The translations under genes and the position numbers were made by a program. A stretch of 7,786 nt of DNA from CAYLNH01 sp964384625 (GTDB lineage Bacteria > Verrucomicrobiota > Lentisphaeria > JABSQK01): the NCBI GenBank assembly GCA_964384625.1, contig CAYLNH010000317.1, positions 1-7,786 on the forward strand. The letters are read 5' to 3'. Under the pieces are notes generated by a model that was not told where the DNA came from, searched no databases, and worked only from the letters and a program-made list of their open reading frames with translations. Positions 1 to 6,172 of this stretch are shown one piece after another (the stretch's first letter is position 1; each line of letters opens with the position of its first letter).

Positions 1-1
1 G

Positions 2-94
2 AACTGGCAGCGAATCGCCCGTCGCCTAGCAGAGGCACCGCGAAAACGAAAGGTCCAAACTAAAGAAATCAAGTTGCAGGCAATAACAAGTTAG
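2..94 (+). CDS. Possible 3' end of an upstream gene (partial, unidentified)
   Basis: The window opens inside a frame that stays open for 30 codons from base 2 and stops with TAG at 92-94. The residues are strongly basic (for example ARRLAEAPRKRKVQTKEIK), as in the tail of a DNA- or RNA-binding protein. The other two plus frames stop earlier, at 61-63 and 27-29. Thirty codons are too few to prove coding and no motif is recognisable. It may be non-coding sequence before the tRNA. Confidence 0.2.
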   Translation, partial: NWQRIARRLAEAPRKRKVQTKEIKLQAITS

Positions 95-187
95 CGCTTA
101 TGGGGGCAAGCCCCGTGGAGCCGGGAACGTCTCAAAACGCGGTTTGTCGAGCACTTACGTCGGAGCGGCCAAAATCCGTTGCGGTCC

Positions 188-216
188 TTTGCATGGCCGT
201 GAACCGTCGCTATAGT
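188..216 (+). promoter_or_regulatory. Sigma-70-like promoter of the tRNA-Leu gene
   Basis: A -10 box TATAGT (211-216, 5/6 to consensus) lies 17 bases after a -35 box TTTGCA (188-193, 4/6). Transcription would begin near 222-224, giving a leader of about 10 bases before the mature tRNA end at 233. This is the right distance for a monocistronic tRNA unit that ends at the terminator beyond 319. Confidence 0.5.
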
Positions 217-232
217 TCTGCACCGATTGCGT

Positions 233-319
233 GCCGGAATGGCGGAATTGGCAGACGCGCTAGACTCAAAATCTGGTGGCCCTCGGGCCGTGTGGGTTCA
301 AGTCCCACTTCCGGTACCA
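233..319 (+). tRNA. tRNA-Leu (anticodon CAA, reads UUG)
   Basis: This is a complete class II tRNA. The 7-bp acceptor stem is GCCGGAA (233-239) with TTCCGGT (309-315), closing with a G-T pair. The anticodon stem CTAGA/TCTGG (260-264 / 272-276) encloses the loop CTCAAAA, so the anticodon is CAA at 267-269. A long variable arm (about 277-291, TGGCCC...GGGCCG pairing) is typical of tRNA-Leu. The T arm is GTGGG-TTCAAGT-CCCAC (292-308). A discriminator A (316) and an encoded CCA (317-319) end the gene. CAA is the Leu anticodon for UUG codons. The gene stands alone, with its own promoter upstream and an intrinsic terminator directly after it. Confidence 0.97.
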
Positions 320-323
320 GTCC

Positions 324-360
324 AAGGCCTGTGATCAACCGATCACGGGCCTTTGCCTTT
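324..360 (+). terminator. Intrinsic terminator of tRNA-Leu
   Basis: A 13-bp stem pairs 324-336 with 341-353, with one G-T wobble and the tetraloop AACC. It begins four bases after the tRNA CCA end and is followed by a T-rich tail (TTTGCCTTT). It should end the tRNA transcript. Confidence 0.85.
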
Positions 361-403
361 CCCGACGTCGGCCGGGGTTGCCGGCTTCATCTCCCGGCGG
401 CAC

Positions 404-440
404 AAAAAAACGAGGCGCAACGCTAAATGCGTCACGCCTC
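404..440 (-). terminator. Strong minus-strand intrinsic terminator
   Basis: On the minus strand, 440-429 pairs with 423-412 as a 12-bp stem around the loop ATTTA, followed by G and seven T (the A-run at 404-410 on the plus strand). Two of the twelve pairs are G-U in the minus-strand RNA. On the plus strand the same positions would be C-A and A-C mismatches, and there is no T-run. Both facts assign it to a leftward transcript ending near 404. The TGA stop of the 432-632 frame lies inside the stem. Confidence 0.75.
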
Positions 441-632
441 ACTCGGGGGATGGGTGGAGGAAATAATAATCGAATCACGCGGCACGTCAACCCGTCCATC
501 CGGAAAAAAGTAAGTCCCCGTCTGCTGCCATTGCGACACCTGAGGCGTCGCGATGGAGGCTGGCGGCAAAGGGCAAGGGCTCGGAATTACCGTAGCCCAG
601 GCCAGCGGCCTCTGGGTGGGTGATGGTGCCAT
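432..632 (-). CDS. Possible small protein or gene remnant ending in a terminator (66 aa)
   Basis: This frame starts at an ATG (632-630), is closed upstream by an in-frame TGA at 656-654, and stops with TGA at 434-432 inside the stem of the leftward terminator. The N-terminal half is Pro/Ala/Ser-rich (MAPSPTQRPLAWATVIPSPC). The C-terminal half looks more protein-like, with WQQTGTYFFPDGRVDV at about residues 35-50. No clear Shine-Dalgarno precedes the ATG and I recognise no domain. The frame runs across repeat copy D (509-532), so it may be a decayed end of a repeated element. The main argument for real expression is that it ends exactly at a strand-specific terminator. A non-coding leftward RNA would fit equally well. 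Confidence 0.3.
   Translation of the reverse strand: MAPSPTQRPLAWATVIPSPCPLPPASIATPQVSQWQQTGTYFFPDGRVDVPRDSIIISSTHPPSEA
509..532 (-). repeat. Dispersed repeat, copy D (diverged)
   Basis: Read on the minus strand this 24-base stretch matches copy C at 18 of 24 positions, with several transition differences. In the frame shared with copies A and C it reads N-G-S-R-R-G-L-T. It lies inside the 66-codon leftward frame but in another reading frame, about 70 bases before the leftward terminator. Confidence 0.5.
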
Positions 633-660
633 GGTGAAGCCCGGAGGGCTTCGTCAAGCA

Positions 661-684
661 AAGGGCAGTAATCGAGGGCTTACG
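661..684 (+). repeat. Dispersed repeat, copy A
   Basis: The 24 bases begin AAGGGCAGTAA and end CGAGGGCTTACG around one variable base. They are identical to copy C (7731-7754, opposite strand) at 23 of 24 positions, far beyond chance for a window this size. The common translation is K-G-S-N-R-G-L-T. Two hairpins (733-748 and 759-887) follow on the 3' side. Confidence 0.8.
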
Positions 685-758
685 GAAAGAAGGGCGTCCT
701 CGTCTGCTGTCCTCAGCATTCTGCGTCGAGATCCCGCACGTATGCGGGGCGGCGTTTC

Positions 759-887
759 AGGATCGGTCACCTGCACCAGACAGCCACCTCCAGTTCCCGT
801 TTTCCCGCCGCTCGGGCCGGTGCGCCGGCCCGAGCGGCGGGAAAACAGGGGAGGTGTGGTACGGGCTTCATGTCGGTGACCGATCCT
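759..887. repeat. 129-bp nested inverted repeat with a perfect 22-bp core stem
   Basis: Three concentric complementary arm pairs share one axis. The outer pair is 13 bp (759-771 with 875-887), the middle 7 bp (785-791 with 850-856), and the core 22 bp without mismatch (799-820 with 825-846) around the loop TGCG. The core arms start GTTTTCCCG and end CGGGAAAAC, so the T and A runs lie within the stem rather than after it, and this is not an intrinsic terminator on either strand. The outer arms resemble short terminal inverted repeats, but no clear target-site duplication flanks them. It may be a mobile MITE-like element, a structured RNA, or a cruciform-forming palindrome. Confidence 0.85.
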
Positions 888-935
888 CAAGTACCGCAGA
901 TTCCCGACCTCTTGAAAGTGCGGCTTGAGGCAAAG

Positions 936-959
936 AAGGGCAATCAACGAGGGCATCCG
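936..959 (+). repeat. Dispersed repeat, copy B (diverged)
   Basis: This 24-base stretch matches copy C at 20 of 24 and copy A at 19 of 24 positions, in the same orientation as A. The conserved blocks are AAGGGCA and CGAGGGC. The shared frame reads K-G-N-Q-R-G-H-P. A TCCGGA...TCCGGA self-complementary pair overlaps its 3' end. With copy A it brackets the nested inverted repeat at 759-887. Confidence 0.55.
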
Positions 960-1348
960 GAAGAAATCCGGACACCGCAAACCGCCGGTGACACGGCGTG
1001 CTTGAGCCCGCCGCTTTGTCTGCTCCACCGGTCAAAACAGCCCCGGTCGAAGCCGGATTCCGCGGCAGCCGGAACCCGAGCGACAACCGCGGCGCAAACG
1101 GCGCGAGACCGGGGCCTGCGCAGTGAAAGGAGACCCCAGGCTCAGCTTGGGAAGTATCCATACCTTCTTCGGTTCAGCCGGCACACCAGAACCCCCGCCT
1201 TGGGCTGGCAAAGTACTTCGGTATCGGCGGGCACTTACTCGATTTCCCGGCTCTCTGTTTTGCATTCGGGACGGATTGGGAACATCGTGAGAATTGTTGT
1301 GGAATGGGCGATTGACGTATGGAAGCCCGTAAAGAGAACCTGAATACG

Positions 1349-2890
1349 ATGATTGGGCATAACGGTCTGAACGCGCTGAAGCGCGCGCGGGCAGCGGCGG
1401 CGGCCGGCCTGCTGCTGGCGGCGGTATGGTTGTTGCCGGGGTGTGCAACGTCCCGGCGGTTCACGTCCTCGCTGCGGCCGGGGTCGCACCCGCCGGCCAG
1501 TCTCAAGGCGAAACTCAATATTACCGAGGTTGTACCGGCCTACGAAACCACCGACGCCGTGCAGCATCGCGGCAGCTGGTTTCTGGCGGGCAACTCGGAG
1601 CGGCACGAGCGCCGCTGGCCGCCGGCGGATGCGGCCCGGCAACTGATGGCCACGGCCGAACGACTGCATCCCGACCTGTTCTCCCGAGAGGCGGCGGCCG
1701 TGCCGGTGTCGCTCAAACTCGGGGCGGAGTTCTGGCCGGACGCCTACACCTGGACCTATTTCTTCAGCTTCTGCACCGGCGGCGTGCTGCCGGCGATCCG
1801 GATGCAGGAAGCGCGCTTCACGGTGTCCATCGAACTGCATGACGAGCGCGACGGCGTGCTGCTCGCGGACCGCAGCAGCTTTGAGCGCCGTGACGTGCAG
1901 TGGCGGCTGGGCTGGACGCCGCTGGTCTTTCTGAATGTCCCCGGCCGCAGTGATCGGCCGAAGATCCATTCCGGCAGCGGCATCAACCCGCTTCGCACCA
2001 GCGCCCAGTTTACCCGGGAATGCTATGTCGAAGCCGTCGTACAGGCAGTTCTGAACGCTGATGCCGACCAACTCGAACAAACCTATGCCGCCCGACGGCG
2101 ACGGTTCGCCGACAATGCCCTGGCGGCCGGCCGCAACAAGCCGGACAACGCCGCGAAACCGGCCGGCGAGTTGCCGGGATACGACCCGAAACGGCTGCAC
2201 GCCCTGGTGATCGGCATCGACAAATACAAACACTGGCCGGCACTGAAATGCGCCGTCAACGATGCCAGGGCGGTGGCGACGGTTCTGAAGCAAGACTACG
2301 GCTTTGCCCGGGTGAAACTGCTGACCAACGAACAGGCCACGCGCGAAGGGATCCTGGGGGCCCTCGACGCCTGCGGCAAACTGACCGACAAGGACTCCCT
2401 GCTGATCTATTATGCCGGCCACGGCTGGATGGACAACAAGACCAAAACCGGCTACTGGGTGCCGGCCGACGCCCGGCGGGATCAAAAGTTCGATTACGTA
2501 CCCAACAGCCAGATTGCCGAAGACAACTTCAAGAAGTACAACGTCAAGCACCTCCTGGTCGTTGCCGATTCCTGTTTCAGCGGCACACTGCTGCGCGGCC
2601 AGAAAGTCGTGCGGGACGACGCCTTTTCGCTGCCGGACGGTTTTCGCAAGCCCTCGCGGTGGGTCTTAACCAGCGGCGGTCTGAAGCCGGTGCCCGACGG
2701 TCAGGTAGACCACAGTCCGTTCGCCGCGCGGCTGCTGCAGTACCTGAAGTTCACCAAGCGGAAGTCCTTCGGCGTCCTGGACCTCCACGTCTACCTGCGG
2801 CAGAATCTCGACACCGCCCCGGTTGCCGGTCCGTTGTCGACGCCCCGGCACATGGCCGGCGGCGAGTTCGTTTTCCGCCGGACGGAGTAA
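1349..2890 (+). CDS. Caspase-family (C14) peptidase, predicted lipoprotein
   Basis: This 513-residue protein has a basic N-region (KRAR, 11-14), a hydrophobic stretch (15-30) and a lipobox ending LLPGC, making Cys32 the likely lipidated residue. The lipobox is slightly atypical because Pro sits at -2. An uncharacterised region (about 33-270) follows, with a hydrophobic patch TYFFSFCTGGVLPAI at 136-150. The C-terminal caspase/metacaspase-type domain starts near 282 (HALVIGIDKY). It carries the catalytic His358 in YYAGHG and the nucleophile Cys409 in DSCFSG, followed by the usual TSGG (441-444) and HSPFAARLL (455-463) elements. Known members cleave after acidic or basic residues, but the specificity here is unknown. 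An in-frame ATG at 1319 would add 10 residues. I prefer 1349 because it gives a normal-length lipoprotein signal. Neither start has a strong Shine-Dalgarno. The gene is monocistronic and convergent with the next one, and no toxin or effector partner is adjacent. The domain call is firm and the export is inferred. Confidence 0.93.
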   Translation: MIGHNGLNALKRARAAAAAGLLLAAVWLLPGCATSRRFTSSLRPGSHPPASLKAKLNITEVVPAYETTDAVQHRGSWFLAGNSERHERRWPPADAARQLMATAERLHPDLFSREAAAVPVSLKLGAEFWPDAYTWTYFFSFCTGGVLPAIRMQEARFTVSIELHDERDGVLLADRSSFERRDVQWRLGWTPLVFLNVPGRSDRPKIHSGSGINPLRTSAQFTRECYVEAVVQAVLNADADQLEQTYAARRRRFADNALAAGRNKPDNAAKPAGELPGYDPKRLHALVIGIDKYKHWPALKCAVNDARAVATVLKQDYGFARVKLLTNEQATREGILGALDACGKLTDKDSLLIYYAGHGWMDNKTKTGYWVPADARRDQKFDYVPNSQIAEDNFKKYNVKHLLVVADSCFSGTLLRGQKVVRDDAFSLPDGFRKPSRWVLTSGGLKPVPDGQVDHSPFAARLLQYLKFTKRKSFGVLDLHVYLRQNLDTAPVAGPLSTPRHMAGGEFVFRRTE

Positions 2891-2993
2891 TGCGTGCTGC
2901 CGCGGCCGAGGCTGCCGCGCGTCAGCCCACGGCGTCGTAGACGTCGCGCGCTCTCTACGGCATCTGCAGATACAGCTGACATGCTTTCGGGTC

Positions 2994-3023
2994 GGGATCC
3001 GGCCCGCGCTCTGTTCCGGACCC
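2994..3023. other. Imperfect hairpin between convergent genes
   Basis: In the 171-base gap between the ends of the caspase gene and the leftward Cys-motif gene, 2994-3002 pairs with 3016-3023. This gives eight base pairs with one bulged A and a 13-base loop. No T-run follows on either strand, so termination by it is doubtful. I see no better terminator in this gap. Confidence 0.25.
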
Positions 3024-3061
3024 GGCGGCGCCCGGCCCCGGCAGGAATCCGGCTCGCAGGA

Positions 3062-4144
3062 TTACGTCGAGGACTGCGGCTTGAGGCGGTCGATGTACGC
3101 CGCCGGAATGTCTGCCGGATCTTTGTAGATGGTCCAGCCGCACGGCTGTTCGGGGTCGGGGTTGAATTCGGTGACAAATGCCGGGTACCCCTGCTGTTCG
3201 AGCGCAGCCAGCTCGTTGAAGGCGCAGTGAGCGCAGTAGACCGGGACTTCGCCGGCGCGATTCCAGTTCATAGGCGATGCTTCCGGCAGGAGCCCCTGCC
3301 GGTCAGCCGGCAGGCGGCGACGCAAGGCGCCGCCGGACCCGCAGGGGGCGAAAACCAGACGGATGCAGGTGTCGTCCTCGATGATCCGCACCGCCCCGCC
3401 GCGGCCCGCACCGGAGAAGTGCGACCGGAGATGTTCGGCCAGGAAGGCGGCCAGGTCGGCCGGCGGCAGCGTTAACGCCAACCCGCACATGCCTTCGAAA
3501 AACGACAGCGACGAAAAGCTCTGTTGGACGAGCGCTTCCGCCGCGGCCTGGCCGTTCTCGGCGGCGACGACTTCGCCGACCACGGCGATGTACTGGGCGA
3601 GGGCGTCGTGCAGCAGCACCGCGGCGCCATAGTACTTGTCCAGGAGGCCCTTGGCGTGGGCAGCGTTGCCGGCGAGATCGGCCAGGAGGTCCTGCGCCAG
3701 TTGGATCTCGGCGGCGAGGGCCTGGTGCGCCAGGTTCGGTTCGTTGGCGGCAGCGGCTTGGCGGAAACGGTCGACGGCGCCGGCCTCGCCGGCATGGGCT
3801 GCCAGGAGGTCCTTGAGACCGTCCAGGAGGTCCCTGGCGGCCGGATCGACAGCGAGGGACTCCACCCGCTGCTCCCACGCCGCAAGGATCTGCGACTCGA
3901 GCCCGTGGACGACGTCCGCCGCATGAAGCTGCAACACCCATTCGACGTAGCCGGCGTTCAACATGAGATGGTTCATCTGGATCAGGCCGAAGAGCTCCGC
4001 CGCCTTGCCGGGGCTGTCCGCGATGGATGCCCGCAGGAGGTCCTTGTCGGTTACGTTCAAGGCGTCGGGGGCGCCCATGCGGATCGGTTTGCCGAGGGGC
4101 GGGAAGACGTCGAGGCGTTCTTCGCCCTGGAAATACTCGCTCAT
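3062..4144 (-). CDS. Unrecognised protein with conserved-looking Cys motifs
   Basis: This is a soluble-looking 360-residue protein with no signal peptide or membrane segment. Residues 30-240 are mostly Ala/Leu-rich helix. The last 120 residues differ, carrying DDTC (Cys260), PCGSGG (267-272, Cys268), YCAHC (303-307, Cys304 and Cys307 with His306) and PCGW (Cys335), plus Cys220 earlier. This spacing suggests a metal- or cofactor-binding or redox domain, possibly Zn or Fe-S, but I cannot name a family. The start is well supported: AGGAG stands five bases before the ATG at 4144. The TGA stop of the upstream beta-barrel gene overlaps that Shine-Dalgarno, so the two are co-transcribed and probably translationally coupled. 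The long plus-strand frame opposite (3524-5017) has none of these signals. Confidence 0.85.
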   Translation of the reverse strand: MSEYFQGEERLDVFPPLGKPIRMGAPDALNVTDKDLLRASIADSPGKAAELFGLIQMNHLMLNAGYVEWVLQLHAADVVHGLESQILAAWEQRVESLAVDPAARDLLDGLKDLLAAHAGEAGAVDRFRQAAAANEPNLAHQALAAEIQLAQDLLADLAGNAAHAKGLLDKYYGAAVLLHDALAQYIAVVGEVVAAENGQAAAEALVQQSFSSLSFFEGMCGLALTLPPADLAAFLAEHLRSHFSGAGRGGAVRIIEDDTCIRLVFAPCGSGGALRRRLPADRQGLLPEASPMNWNRAGEVPVYCAHCAFNELAALEQQGYPAFVTEFNPDPEQPCGWTIYKDPADIPAAYIDRLKPQSST

Positions 4145-4153
4145 AACAACTCC

Positions 4154-4954
4154 TCAGAAGGTTCTGACCAGCGCGATCGAGAACCAGAACTCGTCCTCAT
4201 GGTTCATCGTCGGTTCGTGGGTCCACTGGTAGTTGACGGTCGGCCGGACCTGGAAGTGTCCGAAGTTAAACGTTGTCGCCATGTGCAGCGAGGTGTGCGA
4301 CAGCCCGCGCTCGATGCCGAAGATCTCGCTGTAATAGTTGCGGACGGCCCGGATGAACAGCAACTGCCGCTCCTGAATCGGCAACGGGACAACGCAGGTC
4401 AGCGAGAACTCATTGGCGTAGCCGTCCTCAAAGAGCTTCTTCTCGATCGGCGTCCAGTAGTAAAGGCTGTAGCCGGGAATGAGTTTCACGGGGCCCAACG
4501 GCGGAATCAGGTTGACGAATTCAATGCCGCTGCCGAGCTTGAAGCCGTTGAAATCGGTCTTCTCGATCAACTTGCCGTTCTTGTTGACGGGCAGCTCGTA
4601 GTGCGGGTAAACGTAGTAGTCGGCCAAGGCAAAAGCACGTACGCCAAAAGGACTTCGCGGCGCCAGCAGGCGAGTGTAACGGACGACGAAGTCGTACTCA
4701 TCCGCCGCGTGCTGCTCGCGGTCAATCGCGAAGTTGGTCCAGACGAAGAACTCCAGGCCGGGGGTGAAGACATTCTGCAGAAACACCGAGGGCTGGACGA
4801 CGGCTTCGTCATCGCCGATGTTGATGCCGTGGGCAACGTAGCGGCTGGCGACGGTCAGATCGAACATGACCCTGAGCCGGTCCTGCTGTTCCTGGGCCGA
4901 GACAGACAGACAAGTCACCAGAACCATTCCCATCCAGAAGAAACGCTTCCACAT
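4154..4954 (-). CDS. Outer-membrane beta-barrel protein, porin-like, function unknown
   Basis: The 266-residue product begins with a Sec signal peptide (MWKRFF, hydrophobic 5-18, likely cleavage after SVSA at residue 20). The mature part alternates polar and aromatic/hydrophobic residues as in beta-strands and ends FSIALVRTF, with the terminal Phe expected of a BAM-recognised barrel. The first strand (TVASRYVAHGINIGDD...AVVQPSVF) resembles the SRYVxRG...vQPs opening of Gcw_chp-like (TIGR02001) putative outer-membrane proteins. This resemblance is suggestive only. I place the start at ATG 4954, with GGAG six bases upstream. An in-frame TTG at 4966 would destroy that spacing. It is the first gene of a two-gene leftward unit with the Cys-motif protein, nine bases apart. 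The transported substrate cannot be inferred. Confidence 0.88.
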   Translation of the reverse strand: MWKRFFWMGMVLVTCLSVSAQEQQDRLRVMFDLTVASRYVAHGINIGDDEAVVQPSVFLQNVFTPGLEFFVWTNFAIDREQHAADEYDFVVRYTRLLAPRSPFGVRAFALADYYVYPHYELPVNKNGKLIEKTDFNGFKLGSGIEFVNLIPPLGPVKLIPGYSLYYWTPIEKKLFEDGYANEFSLTCVVPLPIQERQLLFIRAVRNYYSEIFGIERGLSHTSLHMATTFNFGHFQVRPTVNYQWTHEPTMNHEDEFWFSIALVRTF

Positions 4955-5003
4955 ATTCCTCTCCAATCATGGCTGACGGACGCCTCTCTGCTGATGCGGA
5001 CGG

Positions 5004-5017
5004 TCATCGGGCGATGA
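5004..5017. promoter_or_regulatory. 14-bp palindrome in the leader of the beta-barrel operon
   Basis: TCATCG-GG-CGATGA is a perfect dyad about 50 bases upstream of the beta-barrel start and downstream of the proposed promoter. It could be an operator or a small leader hairpin. It has no T-run and I know no matching regulator. Confidence 0.25.
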
Positions 5018-5080
5018 TGCATTCCGTCCCGCGGCAATCAGCCGGAACCGGCACCCGGGGTATGATTACATACGCATGAT

Positions 5081-5109
5081 AAAATAGCCATATCTGCCCC
5101 CAATTGCAA
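5081..5109 (-). promoter_or_regulatory. Candidate promoter for the beta-barrel/Cys-motif operon
   Basis: On the minus strand TTGCAA (5109-5104) and TATTTT (5086-5081) are 17 bases apart, each 4/6 to the sigma-70 consensus. This AT-rich block is the only one in the 160-base gap between the SprT-DUF2786 gene and the beta-barrel gene, suggesting the two units are separately transcribed. The leader would be about 120 bases. Confidence 0.35.
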
Positions 5110-5114
5110 TTGAA

Positions 5115-6170
5115 TTATTCCAACAGCCGCGGTTTGCGGTCGGCGCGGACGCCGCGTTTCATTTCGAGCTGTTTGCCGGCCTCGACGCCGGCGGCGTGGG
5201 CGTCGAACTGGATGCGATTGCGCACGGAGCGCGTGCGAACGTGCGGGTTGCGTTCGCGGTAGAACGCTTCGAGTCCGGGATCGCCGAGCCAGACCATGGC
5301 TTCATCCGTTTCCAGCCGTTTGGTTTCCGCTTCGAGTTTGGCGCGGTAGCCCTCGTATAACCCGTTGAGGAAAGACAGCTTTGCCCGGCGGCCCCGGGTC
5401 TGATACCGCCGGCGATAGCGCTGCCACTCGCTTTCTCCCTGCCGCAGCAGGAAGTAGTAGACATATTCGGCCGTCTCCAGATTCTCCGGTTCGCCGTACA
5501 GTTCGATAACCCGATACGTGCCGTCCGAACGCACGCAACTGCGACAGATGTAAAGGGTGAAATAGAACTCGCTGACAATCTCACAGATGCGCCAGATATA
5601 GGAAGCCACCTGTTTGCGCACCGGCGCCAGGGGCAGCACACTGTAACCCTGGCCGGGTTCGCTCAAGGCGTCGAGATTGTGTTTCAGCGCCAACTCGCGC
5701 GCCTTGGCCAGAGCCAGTTCGGCTTCGTGCCGATTGCCGGACTGCCCCAATGCCGTCAACTTTTCGACGCGCTGCAGCAGCTCATGCCGACGCCGGCTCT
5801 CCAGCGTGCCCAGCTGCATCCGGGCGCCGGCCGGGATGCCGAGCAGGGCGCAGGCCCGGGCAAAGGCCTCGCCATGGTCGACAGCGGCGTCGAGGTGGAA
5901 CAGTTCGGCAACTATCTGGTGCGCCACCTCATGCTTGAACACCTGCAGCACGTCGGCAAAGGTTCCCGCTTCGAACAGGACCTCGGCCAGCACAATGCGC
6001 CGCGTGTCCGCATCCCACTGCCCCAGCGTCCGCCGCAGCCGGTGGGACACCGCCAGATTCGGCGGCCGCAGGCGGGCCAGCGGCGGCAGCTCCGCCTGGA
6101 GCCGCCGGAATTCATCGAGCAACATCAGGCACCATCCCCGCCAGACTTCCTCCTGCAGCTTCGGATCCAT
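5115..6170 (-). CDS. SprT-like zinc metalloprotease fused to DUF2786
   Basis: This 351-residue cytoplasmic protein has a SprT/Spartan-like N-terminal domain with the zinc motif HEVAH (80-84). The two His bind zinc and Glu81 is catalytic, and a likely third ligand is His99 in DHGEAF. A DUF2786 segment follows at about 129-170 (ELLQRVEKLTALGQSGNRHEAELALAKARELALKHNLDAL, broken here by its own NxHEAE core at 146-151). The C-terminal region (about 180-290, including CRSC at 209-212 and YGEPENLETAEYVYYFL) matches what usually follows DUF2786. SprT-like domains in eukaryotic Spartan cut DNA-protein crosslinks, but the bacterial fusion has no settled role. ATG at 6170 lies two bases after the stop of the LOG gene with no strong Shine-Dalgarno, which implies translational coupling. 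The upstream in-frame extension overlaps the LOG gene and is not used. Confidence 0.9.
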   Translation of the reverse strand: MDPKLQEEVWRGWCLMLLDEFRRLQAELPPLARLRPPNLAVSHRLRRTLGQWDADTRRIVLAEVLFEAGTFADVLQVFKHEVAHQIVAELFHLDAAVDHGEAFARACALLGIPAGARMQLGTLESRRRHELLQRVEKLTALGQSGNRHEAELALAKARELALKHNLDALSEPGQGYSVLPLAPVRKQVASYIWRICEIVSEFYFTLYICRSCVRSDGTYRVIELYGEPENLETAEYVYYFLLRQGESEWQRYRRRYQTRGRRAKLSFLNGLYEGYRAKLEAETKRLETDEAMVWLGDPGLEAFYRERNPHVRTRSVRNRIQFDAHAAGVEAGKQLEMKRGVRADRKPRLLE

Positions 6171-6172
6171 GC

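Larger units (their letters stand above)
441..1318. other. Long spacer without a convincing large gene, rich in inverted repeats
   Basis: Several frames of 100-157 codons overlap here on both strands, but none has a good ribosome-binding site or a recognisable domain, and they contradict one another. What is visible is structure. A 10-bp inverted repeat with one wobble sits at 528-537/547-556. Perfect 7-bp and 6-bp hairpins sit at 636-652 and 733-748, then the large nested inverted repeat at 759-887. A self-complementary TCCGGA pair sits around 956-973, and a 7-bp hairpin with a 3-base loop at 1135-1151. Repeat copies D, A and B also lie here. A more diverged stretch at about 1206-1250 resembles copy D and its flank (CGGG, ACTTACT and CCGG in the same order). 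I see no clear promoter for the caspase gene. Confidence 0.6.

Noticed and set aside
145..165. Fifth repeat-like stretch upstream of the tRNA
   Set aside because: TCGAGCACTTACG resembles part of the repeat, but the match is short (11 of 13) and could be chance.
509..959. CRISPR array
   Set aside because: The repeat copies differ in orientation, are unevenly spaced (hundreds of bases to 7 kb), are diverged, and no cas gene is present.
380..1000. RNase P RNA, tmRNA or SRP RNA in the structured spacer
   Set aside because: I looked for their diagnostic conserved blocks on both strands and did not find them.
654..1028. 124-codon minus-strand frame in the long spacer
   Set aside because: It runs straight through the perfect 22-bp palindrome and two repeat copies. 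Its composition is Arg/Pro-rich, as expected for random GC-rich sequence.
870..1343. 157-codon plus-strand frame in the long spacer
   Set aside because: It begins inside the arm of the nested inverted repeat, crosses repeat copy B, lacks a ribosome-binding site and domain, and runs into the caspase leader. The first 30 residues look passable but do not suffice.
1235..2551. 438-codon minus-strand open frame
   Set aside because: It is the antisense shadow of the caspase lipoprotein gene, whose catalytic motifs are clear.
3524..5017. 497-codon plus-strand open frame
   Set aside because: It is antisense to two leftward genes that have a signal peptide, a C-terminal Phe barrel end, ordered Cys motifs and good Shine-Dalgarno sites. 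It has no recognisable domain and arises from high-GC codon bias.
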